A stretch of DNA of 64,000 bases from Desulfovibrio sp. TomC. Its GTDB lineage: Bacteria; Desulfobacterota; Desulfovibrionia; Desulfovibrionales; Desulfovibrionaceae. The stretch spans positions 124,001-188,000 of the forward strand of contig NZ_JSEH01000009.1 of NCBI RefSeq assembly GCF_000801335.2, written 5' to 3'. Both the position numbers and the translations under genes were made by a program. The notes below the pieces were generated by a model. It did no database searches. It was given only the letters and a program-made list of their open reading frames with translations, and was not told the DNA's origin. This document shows, in pieces, positions 19,025-27,179 of this stretch; positions within the stretch are counted from its first letter, which is position 1; the number at the start of each line of letters is the position of its first letter.

Positions 19025-19858
19025 ATGGGGACGAAACGATGGACTGTGGTTGGAGCGGCAGTGGCCGTGGTTGTGCTGCTGGCCGCCAGCGGCTGGGCCA
19101 AAACCGGCAAGACCGCCGCATCGACGAAACCGGCCGAGGCTGCGCCGCAAGTGACCCTGGAACCGCAGGCCTTGGAGATTTTGAAGGCGGCCGGGGCCAG
19201 GCTTGCCAGCGCCAAGACGCTGTCGTTTACGGCCACGGCCGACTACGAATACCCAAGCCGGCTTGGGCCGCCGCTCGTCTACGCCATGCGTTACGACGTC
19301 GTCATGGCGCGCCCGGACAAGCTCAAAGTGGTCATCCCCGGCGACGGGCCGGCCTCGGAGTTTTACTGCGACGGCAAGGAAATGGCGGCCTTTGTTCCGG
19401 CCGAGAATCTGGCGGCCGTGGCCGAGGCTGCGCCGACCATCGAAGCGACGCTCAAAAAGGCCTTTGACACGGCCGACATCTACTTCCCCTTTACCGACCT
19501 GCTGGTGGCCGATCCGTATACCGCCCTGACCGAGGGCATGACCCATGTCTTTTCCGTGGGCACGTCCATGGTCGTTGGCGGGACCAAAACGGACATCGTG
19601 GCCGTGGCCAACGGCGAGGTGTTCCTGCAACTCTGGATCGGGGCCGAGGACAGGCTGCCGCGTCGCATCCGGGCCGTCTATCAGGCCGATCCGCTGCGTC
19701 TGCGCCATGATCTGGAACTGGCCGACTGGAAGCTGGATATCCCGGTTGCAGCGGAGGTTTTCGTCTCGCAGCCGGCCCATGCGGCCAACCGCATCGGGTT
19801 TGCCCGTCCGGCCCTGACGCCGGCCCCGCAGCCCCGCGCCAAGCCGTCGAAGCCGTAA
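19025..19858 (+). CDS. Exported DUF2092 family protein
   Basis: 277 residues, signal peptide to about residue 26. The order of elements fits DUF2092: a helix, AKTLSFTATADYEY, VMARPDKLKVVIPGDGP, FYCDGKEMAAF, then PFTDLLVADPY and FLQLWIGAEDRLPRRIRAVY. The fold resembles LolA/LppX lipid-carrier barrels, so lipid or hydrophobic ligand binding in the periplasm is possible. ATG chosen after GGGAGG; a GTG one codon earlier is an alternative. It follows the DUF1254/DUF1214 gene by 40 bases. Confidence 0.75.
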   Translation: MGTKRWTVVGAAVAVVVLLAASGWAKTGKTAASTKPAEAAPQVTLEPQALEILKAAGARLASAKTLSFTATADYEYPSRLGPPLVYAMRYDVVMARPDKLKVVIPGDGPASEFYCDGKEMAAFVPAENLAAVAEAAPTIEATLKKAFDTADIYFPFTDLLVADPYTALTEGMTHVFSVGTSMVVGGTKTDIVAVANGEVFLQLWIGAEDRLPRRIRAVYQADPLRLRHDLELADWKLDIPVAAEVFVSQPAHAANRIGFARPALTPAPQPRAKPSKP

Positions 19859-19912
19859 TCGTCGGTGGCAGCGGCCAGGGTCTTACGGTCCAACAGGAAT
19901 GGGGGCAAGGAT

Positions 19913-20569
19913 ATGAAAAAGAGCATCACCGGCATCGCCATCGTGCTGGCCATACTGGTTCTGGCCGGGCCGGCCTCGGCCTGGCGAAGCGCCAACCGCT
20001 GGGGCGGCGGCAGTTATCACGGCTTTGGCGGATCGGCTCATGTCAACGCCTTTGGCGGCGCGACGGTTCACACCTGGGGCGGCGACACGATGCACGCCAA
20101 TGCCTGGGGGGGCAGCACCGCCCGGGCCTGGGGCGGCGAGACCATGCACGTCAACGCCTATGGCGGGCGCACGTACGGCGGCGACGGAGCCGGGGTCCTC
20201 CATACCGGCCCGGTCGGCCCTGTCGGACCTATCGGGCCGGTCGGACCGGTCGGGCCGGGCGGCTACCCGCACCCGGGCTATCCCGGCTATCCGGGCTACC
20301 CGGCCTACCATCCCCCGGTGGCCGTGCCCTATTACGCCGGGGGCTGCGTCGGCTGCGCGGCTGCGGCCGGGGCCGTCATGGGCATGGCGGCCGGCGCGGC
20401 CATGGCCGGGGCCGCTGCCTACGCCATGGGCGCGAATTATGCGTCGCTGCCGGCCGGATGCAGCATGCAAAACGTCTACGGCTCGACCTACTATCTGTGC
20501 GGCGACGCCTGGATGCGGCCGGCCTACGGGGCCAGCGGCGTCTATTACACCGTTGTCCCGGCGCCGTAA
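19913..20569 (+). CDS. Secreted Gly-rich protein with collagen-like and PGY repeats
   Basis: 218 residues. Signal peptide to about residue 23 (GPASA). Then repeats of the form HxNAxGGxTxxxWGG (about 33-90), a short collagen-like run of GPV/GPI triplets (98-115), PGYPGYPGYP, a cysteine pair CVGC before an Ala/Gly-rich helix (about 147-175), and a C-terminal part with two further Cys (CSMQ and LCGD). Such proteins are usually surface or envelope structural proteins. No enzyme motif. It lies within the arylsulfatase/DUF2092 cluster and shares its strand. Confidence 0.7.
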   Translation: MKKSITGIAIVLAILVLAGPASAWRSANRWGGGSYHGFGGSAHVNAFGGATVHTWGGDTMHANAWGGSTARAWGGETMHVNAYGGRTYGGDGAGVLHTGPVGPVGPIGPVGPVGPGGYPHPGYPGYPGYPAYHPPVAVPYYAGGCVGCAAAAGAVMGMAAGAAMAGAAAYAMGANYASLPAGCSMQNVYGSTYYLCGDAWMRPAYGASGVYYTVVPAP

Positions 20570-20636
20570 GGCCGGGCGCCGGCAAACGCTGCCGTGCTTT
20601 GGGGAGAAACGACCGTCAACGCCAATGGAGGGCCTC

Positions 20637-20975
20637 ATGAAACGTCTGGGCATTTTCATGTTCGTCGGATTGGCGCTGTGCGCCGCGATGAGCGGTTGCG
20701 CTCCGCTCAAGCCGGCCTCGCCGTCGATGTTTTTCGGCAACTGCATCACCCCGATGGGGCCTGACCCCTGCGATTCGGACATGAGCATCTGCCAGGTCTA
20801 TGAAAACGTCATCACCCGGAAATACGCCACGGCCGGGGCCTGCCGCACGGCCTGCAACCAGGCCTTTAACCAGTTGAGCTACCAGTATATGGCCCAGGAC
20901 TGCGGGTATATGTTCAATCGCGGCAGCGACCTGTGCGAGCAGGAATGCCTGCGCCAGTATCCGACGGGCAAGTAG
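20637..20975 (+). CDS. Small cysteine-rich lipoprotein
   Basis: 112 residues. Signal peptide with lipobox MSGC (Cys at residue 22). The mature part has eight Cys in spaced pairs (NC, PC, IC, AC..AC, DC, LC..EC), suggesting disulfides in the periplasm. The start is the second of two in-frame ATGs because GGAGGG lies between them. It is the last gene of the envelope cluster and is followed by a terminator. Function unknown. Confidence 0.75.
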   Translation: MKRLGIFMFVGLALCAAMSGCAPLKPASPSMFFGNCITPMGPDPCDSDMSICQVYENVITRKYATAGACRTACNQAFNQLSYQYMAQDCGYMFNRGSDLCEQECLRQYPTGK

Positions 20976-21058
20976 GCGCTGCCCGGAGACCGGGACAAGG
21001 GAAACGCATCGCGCGGCATGTCCGGCTGGCAGGCCGGGCGTGCCGCACGATGCACGGG

Positions 21059-21089
21059 ACGGGCGTTTCGAAAGGGCCGCCCGTTTTTT
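21059..21089 (+). terminator. Rho-independent terminator after the lipoprotein gene
   Basis: ACGGGCG pairs with CGCCCGT across a 12-base loop and is followed by TTTTTT. It ends the envelope cluster, immediately before the convergent AAA+ gene. Confidence 0.75.
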
Positions 21090-21106
21090 GCCGGGCCGGC
21101 GCAGCC

Positions 21107-21898
21107 CTATCCGATTTCGTCCGGCGGGCAGGCCGCGCCCCCGCCGATCTCCAGGCTGACCACGGATTGCAGCTCGCGCACATTGCCGTGAAACGCCCGG
21201 CGCGAGAGCCGGTTGGCCAGGACTTCCAGACTTTGCAGCGAAGTCTCCCGCGAGGCGGCCAGCCGGGAGAAATGGGCCACCAGGGCCGGGATGTCCTGCT
21301 TGCGTTCCCGAAGCGGCGGCACGTGGATACGTAAAAACCGGTCCAGAAATTCCGGCAGCATGGCCTGGGGCGGGCGCAAGGCCCGTAGCGGCAGGTTGGT
21401 GGCGGCGATCCACTGGACCGGTCCGCCCGTGATTTCGCCCGAGGCCTGCCCGTCCCAGTAACGCAACAGCCGCCGTTGGATGGACACGGGCAGATCCCCC
21501 ATCTCTTCAATGACCAGCGTCCCCCCGCCGGCTTCCTCCACCATGGCCGGGCCGCCCGGCTGGCCATCTGTTGTACCGAAAATCCATTTGTCGAGGACGT
21601 CGGCCTCCAGGCCCGCGGTCATGCGCGAGAAAAACGGGGCGTAGGGATTGCGGCTGGCGTGGATGAAGCGGCACAGCAGGCTCTTGCCCACCCCGGTCTC
21701 GCCGGTCAACAGCACCGGGGCTGGATGCTCGGCCACGGACCGGCACAGGGCCACGATGGCGTGCATGGTCTCATGGCAGACCACCAGGGCCAGATTGTCG
21801 TCGAGCGGGATGACCTCCCGCTGGGTGAACCAGCCGGGCAGTTCGGCCAGCAGGTTCGGTTCCGGGCCATCGTCTTGGGGCAGGGGATGGTCGTTCAT
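21107..21898 (-). CDS. Sigma-54-activator-like AAA+ protein lacking the GAFTGA loop and HTH
   Basis: 263 residues: only an AAA+ domain. Walker A GETGVGKS (67-74), Walker B GGTLVIEEMGDLP, the PPLRERKQDIP arginine region and GNVREL sensor II are present. The GAFTGA loop that contacts sigma-54 is replaced by GTTDGQPGG, and there is no DNA-binding domain or receiver. It is therefore unlikely to activate sigma-54 promoters; a regulatory, chaperone-like or hetero-oligomer role is possible. A sigma-54-like promoter abuts its start codon and a likely activator site lies further up, so the neighbouring RR probably controls it. Confidence 0.8.
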   Translation of the reverse strand: MNDHPLPQDDGPEPNLLAELPGWFTQREVIPLDDNLALVVCHETMHAIVALCRSVAEHPAPVLLTGETGVGKSLLCRFIHASRNPYAPFFSRMTAGLEADVLDKWIFGTTDGQPGGPAMVEEAGGGTLVIEEMGDLPVSIQRRLLRYWDGQASGEITGGPVQWIAATNLPLRALRPPQAMLPEFLDRFLRIHVPPLRERKQDIPALVAHFSRLAASRETSLQSLEVLANRLSRRAFHGNVRELQSVVSLEIGGGAACPPDEIG

Positions 21899-21909
21899 GG
21901 CTGGACACT

Positions 21910-21925
21910 AACAAGATGCGTGCCA
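21910..21925 (-). promoter_or_regulatory. Sigma-54 (-24/-12) promoter of the AAA+ gene
   Basis: On the minus strand TGGCACG-CATC-TTGTT matches the consensus TGGCACG-N4-TTGCW except for GT in place of GC at -12. The predicted start point is one base before the annotated ATG, which would make the message almost leaderless; no Shine-Dalgarno is visible there. Confidence 0.65.
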
Positions 21926-22043
21926 GCCGCTGGACCGGGCGGCTCGGCGGCGAAGGCGACGACAAGAGTCGGAAATTGCTCCGGAAATGTGAACGGGCAA
22001 CGAGTCCGGCCAGGGCTGCGGGTCGGGATAGGGCGACCGGGGC

Positions 22044-22058
22044 GTTTCATTTTGGAAC
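22044..22058. promoter_or_regulatory. Likely activator binding site, GTTTCA/TGGAAC type
   Basis: GTTTCATTTTGGAAC, a near-palindrome about 150 bp upstream of the predicted start of the AAA+ gene. It resembles the two sites at 24896 and 24931, pointing to the same sigma-54 response regulator. Confidence 0.5.
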
Positions 22059-22065
22059 AGGACGG

Positions 22066-23409
22066 TCAGTCGAGCTGGAACTGCTTGAGCTTTCGCCACA
22101 GCGTGGTGCGCGGAATCTCCAGAATCTGGGCGGCCAGGCCTTTGTTGTGCCCGGTGCGGGCCAGGACCCGGGCGATGTGGCGGCGCTCGACGGCCTCCAG
22201 GCTCTCCAGGCGTTCGCCCTCGACCGACGCGAAATCCATCTGCTGCAGATCGCGCGGCAGATCGGCCACCTCCAGGGTTTGGGAGTCGCACAGGGCCACG
22301 GCCCGCTCCACGATGTTTTCAAGCTCCCGCACGTTGCCCGGAAAGCCGTAGCTCATGAGGATTTGCAGGGCTTGGGGGCTGACCTCGCCCACCACTTTGT
22401 GAAAGAGCAGGCTGTACTTGTCCATGAAATGGCGCGCCAGAAGCGGGATGTCCTCCTTGCGTTCGGTCAGGCGCGGCAGCCGGATATTGACGACGTTCAA
22501 GCGGTAATACAGGTCTTCCCGGAAAAGGCCCTTGGCCATTTCCTGCTTGAGGTCGCGGTTGGTGGCGGCAATGACCCGGATGTCCAGATCAATGGGTCGA
22601 ACGCCCCCCACCCGCAGGATCTGGCGCTCCTGGATGACGTGGAGCAGCTTGACCTGCATGGAGAGCGGCATCTCGCCGATTTCGTCCAAAAAGACCGTGC
22701 CCCCGCCGGCGGATTCGAGCAGGCCCACCCGGGTGGCGGCGGCTCCGGTGAAGGCCCCTTTCTCATAGCCAAAAAGTTCGCTGGAGATGAGTTCCTCGGT
22801 AAAACCCCCGCAGTTAAACGAGACAAAGGCCTGGTCCTTGCGGGTCGACAGGCGGTGGATGGCCCGGGCCACTAGGGCCTTGCCGGTGCCGCTGGCCCCT
22901 TCGATCAGCACATTGCAGCCAACCGGGGCGATCTTGCGGATCAGCTCAAAGACCTCGCGCATGGACTGGCTGGCCCCGATCATGGATTCCAGCCCGGTCT
23001 CTTCCCGGAGCGCCTGCCGCAGCCGCCGGTTCTCCCGGCCCATGGCCACCTTGTCGCAGGCCCCTTGCACCAGACTGCGGATTTCCGCCAGTTTGGCCGG
23101 CTTGGTCACGAAATGGTAGGCCCCGAGCTTGATGGCCTCGATGGCTGTTTCCAGGCTCCCAAAGCCGGTGACCAGGATGACCTCGGTGTCCGCGCCGTGT
23201 TTTTTAAGACGCTTGAGCGCCTCCAGGCCGCTTATGCCCGGCAGGCGCATATCGAGAAGGGCCACGTCAAAAGGGGCCTGCCCCGACTGCTCCAGAAAGG
23301 ATTCGGCGTCCGGGAACAGGGCCACGTCGCAGCCGTCGCGGGTAAAGGCCTTGCCCAGGCGTTTGCGGGCCATGGCCTCGTCGTCGACAACGGCCAACCT
23401 AGCCGACAT
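22066..23409 (-). CDS. Sigma-54-dependent response regulator (NtrC family)
   Basis: 447 residues. Receiver (1-120; Asp53 in LLDMRLPG, Lys103 in FVTKPAK), AAA+ domain with Walker A GASGTGKA, an intact GAFTGA loop (YEKGAFTGA), Walker [14 protein letters not shown] and [11 protein letters not shown], then a C-terminal Fis-type helix-turn-helix ([20 protein letters not shown]). Start chosen after AAGGAGG, overlapping the kinase gene by 11 bases. It is the cognate regulator of that kinase and, from shared palindromes, probably activates the divergent TauE/PEP-like operon and the AAA+ gene. Confidence 0.94.
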   Translation of the reverse strand: MSARLAVVDDEAMARKRLGKAFTRDGCDVALFPDAESFLEQSGQAPFDVALLDMRLPGISGLEALKRLKKHGADTEVILVTGFGSLETAIEAIKLGAYHFVTKPAKLAEIRSLVQGACDKVAMGRENRRLRQALREETGLESMIGASQSMREVFELIRKIAPVGCNVLIEGASGTGKALVARAIHRLSTRKDQAFVSFNCGGFTEELISSELFGYEKGAFTGAAATRVGLLESAGGGTVFLDEIGEMPLSMQVKLLHVIQERQILRVGGVRPIDLDIRVIAATNRDLKQEMAKGLFREDLYYRLNVVNIRLPRLTERKEDIPLLARHFMDKYSLLFHKVVGEVSPQALQILMSYGFPGNVRELENIVERAVALCDSQTLEVADLPRDLQQMDFASVEGERLESLEAVERRHIARVLARTGHNKGLAAQILEIPRTTLWRKLKQFQLD

Positions 23410-24853
23410 GGCCGGCCTCCTTGGGCGCCACCGGGTTGGCCGGGGCCTTGGGCAGGCAGACGACAAAGGCGGTTCCCTGGCCCGGGGCGCTTTCCACCTC
23501 GATGCGCCCGCCGTGGCGCTTGATGATGGAATAGGTCACGGCCAGCCCCAGGCCCGTGCCCTTGCCCACCTCCTTGGTGGTGAAAAACGGCTCGAAAATA
23601 TGCGGCAGGTGTTCGGGATCAATGCCTTTGCCGGTGTCGCGCACCGACAGGCACACCGCGTCGCCGGCATCCAGGCCGGTCACCTCGATGCTGCCCCCGG
23701 CCGGGGTGGCGTGGGCGGCGTTTTGCATGAGGTTTAAAAACACCTGCTGCAGATGGCGCAGGTTCCCGGACACCTGGGCCAGATCATGGGGCACGGCCAC
23801 GTGGATGGTCAGCCCGGAAATGAGCAGTTCGTTTTTGAGCAGGGCCACCGAGCTTTTGATGATCACATCCGGGGCCAGCCGGCTGAACTGGGCCTTTTCC
23901 GTGCGGGAGAAATCCAGCAGGTTGCGCACGATCTCCCCGGCCCGGTCGGCCTGGGCCAGGATGTCGCCGGCGATTTCCCGGGCATCCTCGTCCAGGGCGT
24001 CGCCGTGGACTTCCAGCAGGCTTTCGGCTGACAGGGCGATGTTGTTGATGGGGTTGTTGATCTCGTGGGCGATGCCGGCGGTGAGCGTCCCCAGGGCAGC
24101 AATCTTGCGGGCTTGCAGCAGGTCTTCCTGATTGGCGGTCAGCTCCAGGGCCATGCGGTTAAGGGCATCGAGCAGCCCGGCCACCTCCTCGATATGGTGC
24201 CCTCCGGTCTCGACCGGGCTGAAATCGCCCTTGGCCACCCGGGCCGTGATATTGCCGATCATGCTCAGGGGCTTAAGCAGGCTTTTGGCGATGACGTTTA
24301 TTAAAATGGCCATGAAGACCAGGAAGATGCCCAGGTAGGCAAAGGGCAGAAGCGACACCTCGAAGATGGTCTTGTGGATGCGTTCGCGCTTGGTGGCAAT
24401 AAGCTCCTCGGCTACGTCCACCAGCTGTTTGCCCGTGCTTCGGGCCAGATCCTTGCCCGAGGCGTGGGCGGCGTCGAGAGAGGAAAATTCCCGCCTGTAC
24501 TGGGAAAGCGCCTGGCGAAAATCGTCCAGGGCCTTTGGTCCGGCGACGTGGCCGATGTCCGCTTCGAGATCGGCCAGGGCCGCATCGGCCAGATCCAGAT
24601 AGAGCAGCCCGTCACGCCGGTTTTCCGCCCCGCCGTAGATCAGCAGGTTTTTTTCAAAGCGTCTGGCTTCCAGGATGTCGTTGAACAGATCGTCGTAGCG
24701 CTCCGAGAGGTGCAGGCGCTCGCGCACGGCGGAAAGCGTCCAGACATTGAGCAGCGTAAGCCCGCAAGCCGCCAGAAAGGCCACCAGGAACAGCGTAAAT
24801 ATCTTTCCTTTAATGGAATTGAAAAAGATCCTGAACCGATTGGCGGCGCACAT
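23399..24853 (-). CDS. Membrane histidine kinase (NtrB type)
   Basis: 484 residues; ATG after AAGGAGG. Membrane helix (17-40), helical periplasmic sensor with ILEARRFEKNLLIYGG (60-75), second helix (about 165-188), HAMP, DHp with His263 (GIAHEINNP), and a complete HATPase (LNLMQNAAHA, RDTGKGI, FEPFFTTKE, GTGLGLAVTY). It phosphorylates the overlapping sigma-54 regulator. The sensor motif is shared with the kinases starting at 3414 and 43788. The stimulus is unknown; sulfite or another anion exported by the controlled TauE protein is a reasonable guess. Confidence 0.92.
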   Translation of the reverse strand: MCAANRFRIFFNSIKGKIFTLFLVAFLAACGLTLLNVWTLSAVRERLHLSERYDDLFNDILEARRFEKNLLIYGGAENRRDGLLYLDLADAALADLEADIGHVAGPKALDDFRQALSQYRREFSSLDAAHASGKDLARSTGKQLVDVAEELIATKRERIHKTIFEVSLLPFAYLGIFLVFMAILINVIAKSLLKPLSMIGNITARVAKGDFSPVETGGHHIEEVAGLLDALNRMALELTANQEDLLQARKIAALGTLTAGIAHEINNPINNIALSAESLLEVHGDALDEDAREIAGDILAQADRAGEIVRNLLDFSRTEKAQFSRLAPDVIIKSSVALLKNELLISGLTIHVAVPHDLAQVSGNLRHLQQVFLNLMQNAAHATPAGGSIEVTGLDAGDAVCLSVRDTGKGIDPEHLPHIFEPFFTTKEVGKGTGLGLAVTYSIIKRHGGRIEVESAPGQGTAFVVCLPKAPANPVAPKEAGHVG

Positions 24854-24882
24854 GACGAAGCCCTCCTTGGTCGCAACGCCTT

Positions 24883-24896
24883 CATGCTAGAGCATG
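24883..24896. repeat. Inverted repeat in the HK/operon divergent promoter region
   Basis: CATGCT-AG-AGCATG, six-base arms, 30-43 bases before the kinase start codon. It may be part of the kinase promoter control, overlapping by one base the adjacent activator-type site. Confidence 0.4.
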
Positions 24897-24910
24897 TTCC
24901 ATTTTGGTAC
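24896..24910. promoter_or_regulatory. Likely activator site 2 (GTTCCA/TGGTAC)
   Basis: GTTCCATTTTGGTAC, one mismatch from a perfect dyad, centred about 142 bp before the predicted sigma-54 start of the divergent Usp-TauE-PEP operon. Same 15-bp layout as sites at 22044 and 24931. Confidence 0.5.
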
Positions 24911-24930
24911 AAGCGCTTTCCCGGCCGCTG

Positions 24931-24945
24931 GTTTCAAATTGAAAC
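24931..24945. promoter_or_regulatory. Likely activator site 1 (GTTTCAAATTGAAAC)
   Basis: GTTTCAAATTGAAAC has perfect 7-bp arms about one base and lies about 107 bp before the predicted sigma-54 start, a normal enhancer distance. Best member of the three-site set in this cluster. Confidence 0.6.
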
Positions 24946-25018
24946 AGGGCGTTCCGGCTTCTTTCGGCTGATCTGAAAAAATGGCAAAATTCCAGATGGT
25001 TGGTTGTTGATTCGATTC

Positions 25019-25034
25019 TGGCCCCTGGCTTGCT
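25019..25034 (+). promoter_or_regulatory. Sigma-54 (-24/-12) promoter of the Usp-TauE-PEP operon
   Basis: TGGCCCC-TGGC-TTGCT with the invariant GG and GC exactly ten bases apart. The predicted start point is near 25045, 17 bases before the first gene. Two palindromic sites lie 100-150 bp upstream. Confidence 0.75.
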
Positions 25035-25061
25035 TTAGGGCGGGCGGCGGAACGCAAATCT

Positions 25062-25487
25062 ATGGAACGAATCCTCGTCGGCATCGACGCACGCAATCCC
25101 TTCTGGGAAGCCCTGGACCGGGCCATGTGCCTGGGACCGCGCATTCAGGCCAGGGTGAGCGTTTTGGTGGTGTTTCCCCCAGGCGAGGGGAGCGGGGGAG
25201 AGGCTGCCGGGTCCATCCTGCGGCGGGTCGAATCCGAGATTGCCGCCGCCACGGCGACTGGGGCCAACGTTGAGCTGTTTGTGACCGAGGGGCGCTTTGG
25301 GCCGGAGCTTATCGGCGCGGCGCGGCAGCTGAAAACGACCTTGCTGGTGGCGACAGCCACGGGCTGGGATGAACAGGGCGGGGAACGGGAAACCGAAGAC
25401 CTGGGCAGAATCCTTGCCGGAGTGGATTGCCGGGTGGAACTGGTTTCGCCAAAGCGGGGTCTCGCACCCAAAAAGGACGGGCTATGA
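25062..25487 (+). CDS. Universal stress protein family (UspA-like)
   Basis: 141 residues. Opens with ERILVGIDARN, a Usp beta-1 strand, and has the alternating strand-helix pattern of the Usp alpha/beta fold with LLVATATG near the end. The usual ATP-binding G-2x-G-9x-G(S/T) motif is not clear, so nucleotide binding is doubtful. First gene of the sigma-54 operon; its stop overlaps the ATG of the TauE gene. The Shine-Dalgarno is weak (GGCGGAA). A Usp-like protein also starts the second TauE operon at 38 kb, suggesting a linked job. Confidence 0.7.
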   Translation: MERILVGIDARNPFWEALDRAMCLGPRIQARVSVLVVFPPGEGSGGEAAGSILRRVESEIAAATATGANVELFVTEGRFGPELIGAARQLKTTLLVATATGWDEQGGERETEDLGRILAGVDCRVELVSPKRGLAPKKDGL

Positions 25488-26425
25488 CCATACCCATGGA
25501 ACTCTATCTGCCTATCGCAGGCAACAGCGTGAACATTGCGGCCGTATTCGGCCTGGGCGGGGCGGTGGGCCTGCTCTCGGGCATCTTTGGCGTCGGCGGC
25601 GGGTTCCTGATGACCCCGCTCCTCATCATGATGGGCATTCCCGCCACCGTGGCCGCGGCCTCGGACTCCAACCAGATCGTCGGCGCGTCCACGTCGGGCA
25701 CGCTGGCCCACCTGCGCCTGGGCAACGTCGACGTCAAGATGGGCCTGCTGCTGCTCATTGGCGGCGTGCTCGGCGGCACGGTCGGCGTCGGCATCATCAA
25801 GGTGCTGCGCCAGATGGGCAACGCCGACTTCCTGATCAACATCACCTACGTCCTGATGCTCGGTCTGGTTGGCGGCTACATGTTCGTGGAGAGCCTGCAA
25901 TCCATGCGCAAGGCCAAGGCCCCGGCCAAGGCCGAACCGGAAAAGCACGTCAAGTCCAGCGCCTTTGGCCGACTGGTCGGCAGCCTGCCCTGGCAGATGG
26001 ACTTTGTGCGCTCGGGCGTGCGCATGTCGCCGCTGCTGCCGCTGTTTCTCGGCGTCCTGGTTGGCGTCTTGTCGGCCATCATGGGCGTTGGCGGCGGCTT
26101 CATCATGGTCCCGGTCATGGTCTACCTGCTGCGCATGCCCATGCACGTGGTGGTGGGAACTAGCCTGTTCCAGATTCTTTTCACCTGCATAAACGTCACG
26201 GTGATGCAGTCTGCGACCAACCACACCGTGGACTTTGTCCTGGCGCTCATTTTGCTTATCGGCTCGTCCCTTGGGGCCCAGCTCGGGGCCAAGGTCGGCA
26301 AGAAACTGCACGGCGACCAGCTCAAGATCCTTCTGGCCACCCTGGTCCTCGTGGTGATGTTCAAGATCCTCTACGAACTGATTGCCCGGCCGGATGTTCT
26401 GCTGGCCTATGTCGGAGGTCATTAG
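25484..26425 (+). CDS. TauE/SafE family anion exporter (copy 1)
   Basis: 313 residues, about eight membrane helices in two halves. Each half opens with the family's glycine-rich motif: LSGIFGVGGGFLMTPLL (about 31-47) and LSAIMGVGGGFIMVPVM. Family members export sulfite, sulfoacetate or other organosulfonates, or import them. ATG overlaps the Usp stop (ATGA) behind AAAAGGACGG. The next gene is a TIGR02186 protein, a common partner of TauE/SafE. In an organism that may make sulfite as an intermediate, sulfite relief is a plausible role. Confidence 0.9.
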   Translation: MTIPMELYLPIAGNSVNIAAVFGLGGAVGLLSGIFGVGGGFLMTPLLIMMGIPATVAAASDSNQIVGASTSGTLAHLRLGNVDVKMGLLLLIGGVLGGTVGVGIIKVLRQMGNADFLINITYVLMLGLVGGYMFVESLQSMRKAKAPAKAEPEKHVKSSAFGRLVGSLPWQMDFVRSGVRMSPLLPLFLGVLVGVLSAIMGVGGGFIMVPVMVYLLRMPMHVVVGTSLFQILFTCINVTVMQSATNHTVDFVLALILLIGSSLGAQLGAKVGKKLHGDQLKILLATLVLVVMFKILYELIARPDVLLAYVGGH

Positions 26426-26427
26426 CC

Positions 26428-27174
26428 ATGAAACGCTTGCTGTTTGCCCTCACCCTCGTTGTGGCCCTGCCGGTCCTGGCTGCGGCCGCGGGCCTGGATT
26501 TCACGGTCGCGCCGGCAACCATCGACATCCATGCCCTCTATAACGGCACAACCCTGCAGATCGACGGGCAGGTCCCGGCCGGCAGCCAGGTGGTGCTGCG
26601 GTTCATTGGCGCGCCCGAGAGCGTGGCCCTCAAGCAGAAGGGCAAGGTGTTTGGCCTGTTGTGGATGAACATGAACACCCTGCACTTTGACAATGTCCCC
26701 AAGGTCTGCCTGATCGAATCCTCGACGCCGCTGACAGATATGGGCACTGCCGGGACCGAGCTTGGACTGGAAAGTCTGGCCAAGGGCTTTGGCATCGAAC
26801 CGGCCACGGCCGACCGCGCCATGCTCCTGCCGGAATTCCTGCTTCTGAAAAGCCAGGAAGGCCTTTATCGCCAGGAGGCCGGCGCGGTGGCCATGGGCGA
26901 AATCCGGGACGGCAACCAGTCCTTCCGGGCCACCATGCGCATCCCCTCGCGCCTCTCGCCCGGCAGCTACGCCATCGAAGCCTATGCCGTGAAAGACGGG
27001 GCCATTAAGGCCCGCGACGTCCAGGCCGTCGAGGCGGCGCTGAGCGGCGCGCCCGCCTTCCTGGCCAACCTCGCCTTCAACCATGGGGCATGGTACGGTA
27101 TCCTGGCCTCGATCATCGCCATCCTGGGCGGCCTTGGCATCGGTCTGGTCTTCCAGAGCAAGGGAGCGCACTAG
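26428..27174 (+). CDS. TIGR02186 / Alph_Pro_TM family membrane-anchored protein
   Basis: 248 residues starting two bases after the TauE stop. Signal peptide (1-21), a large periplasmic part beginning LDFTVAPATIDIHALYNG and including GSQVVLRFIGAP, and a single C-terminal membrane helix (about 222-243). This is the layout of TIGR02186 (Alph_Pro_TM) proteins, which are usually encoded next to TauE/SafE and are thought to work with it; no enzymatic role is known. Immediate spacing in the operon supports a shared complex. Confidence 0.8.
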   Translation: MKRLLFALTLVVALPVLAAAAGLDFTVAPATIDIHALYNGTTLQIDGQVPAGSQVVLRFIGAPESVALKQKGKVFGLLWMNMNTLHFDNVPKVCLIESSTPLTDMGTAGTELGLESLAKGFGIEPATADRAMLLPEFLLLKSQEGLYRQEAGAVAMGEIRDGNQSFRATMRIPSRLSPGSYAIEAYAVKDGAIKARDVQAVEAALSGAPAFLANLAFNHGAWYGILASIIAILGGLGIGLVFQSKGAH

Positions 27175-27179
27175 GTCCT

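Noticed and set aside
24854-24900. TTGTAC-N17-TAGCAT as a sigma-70 promoter of the kinase at 24853
   Set aside because: Only half of each hexamer matches; too weak to annotate.
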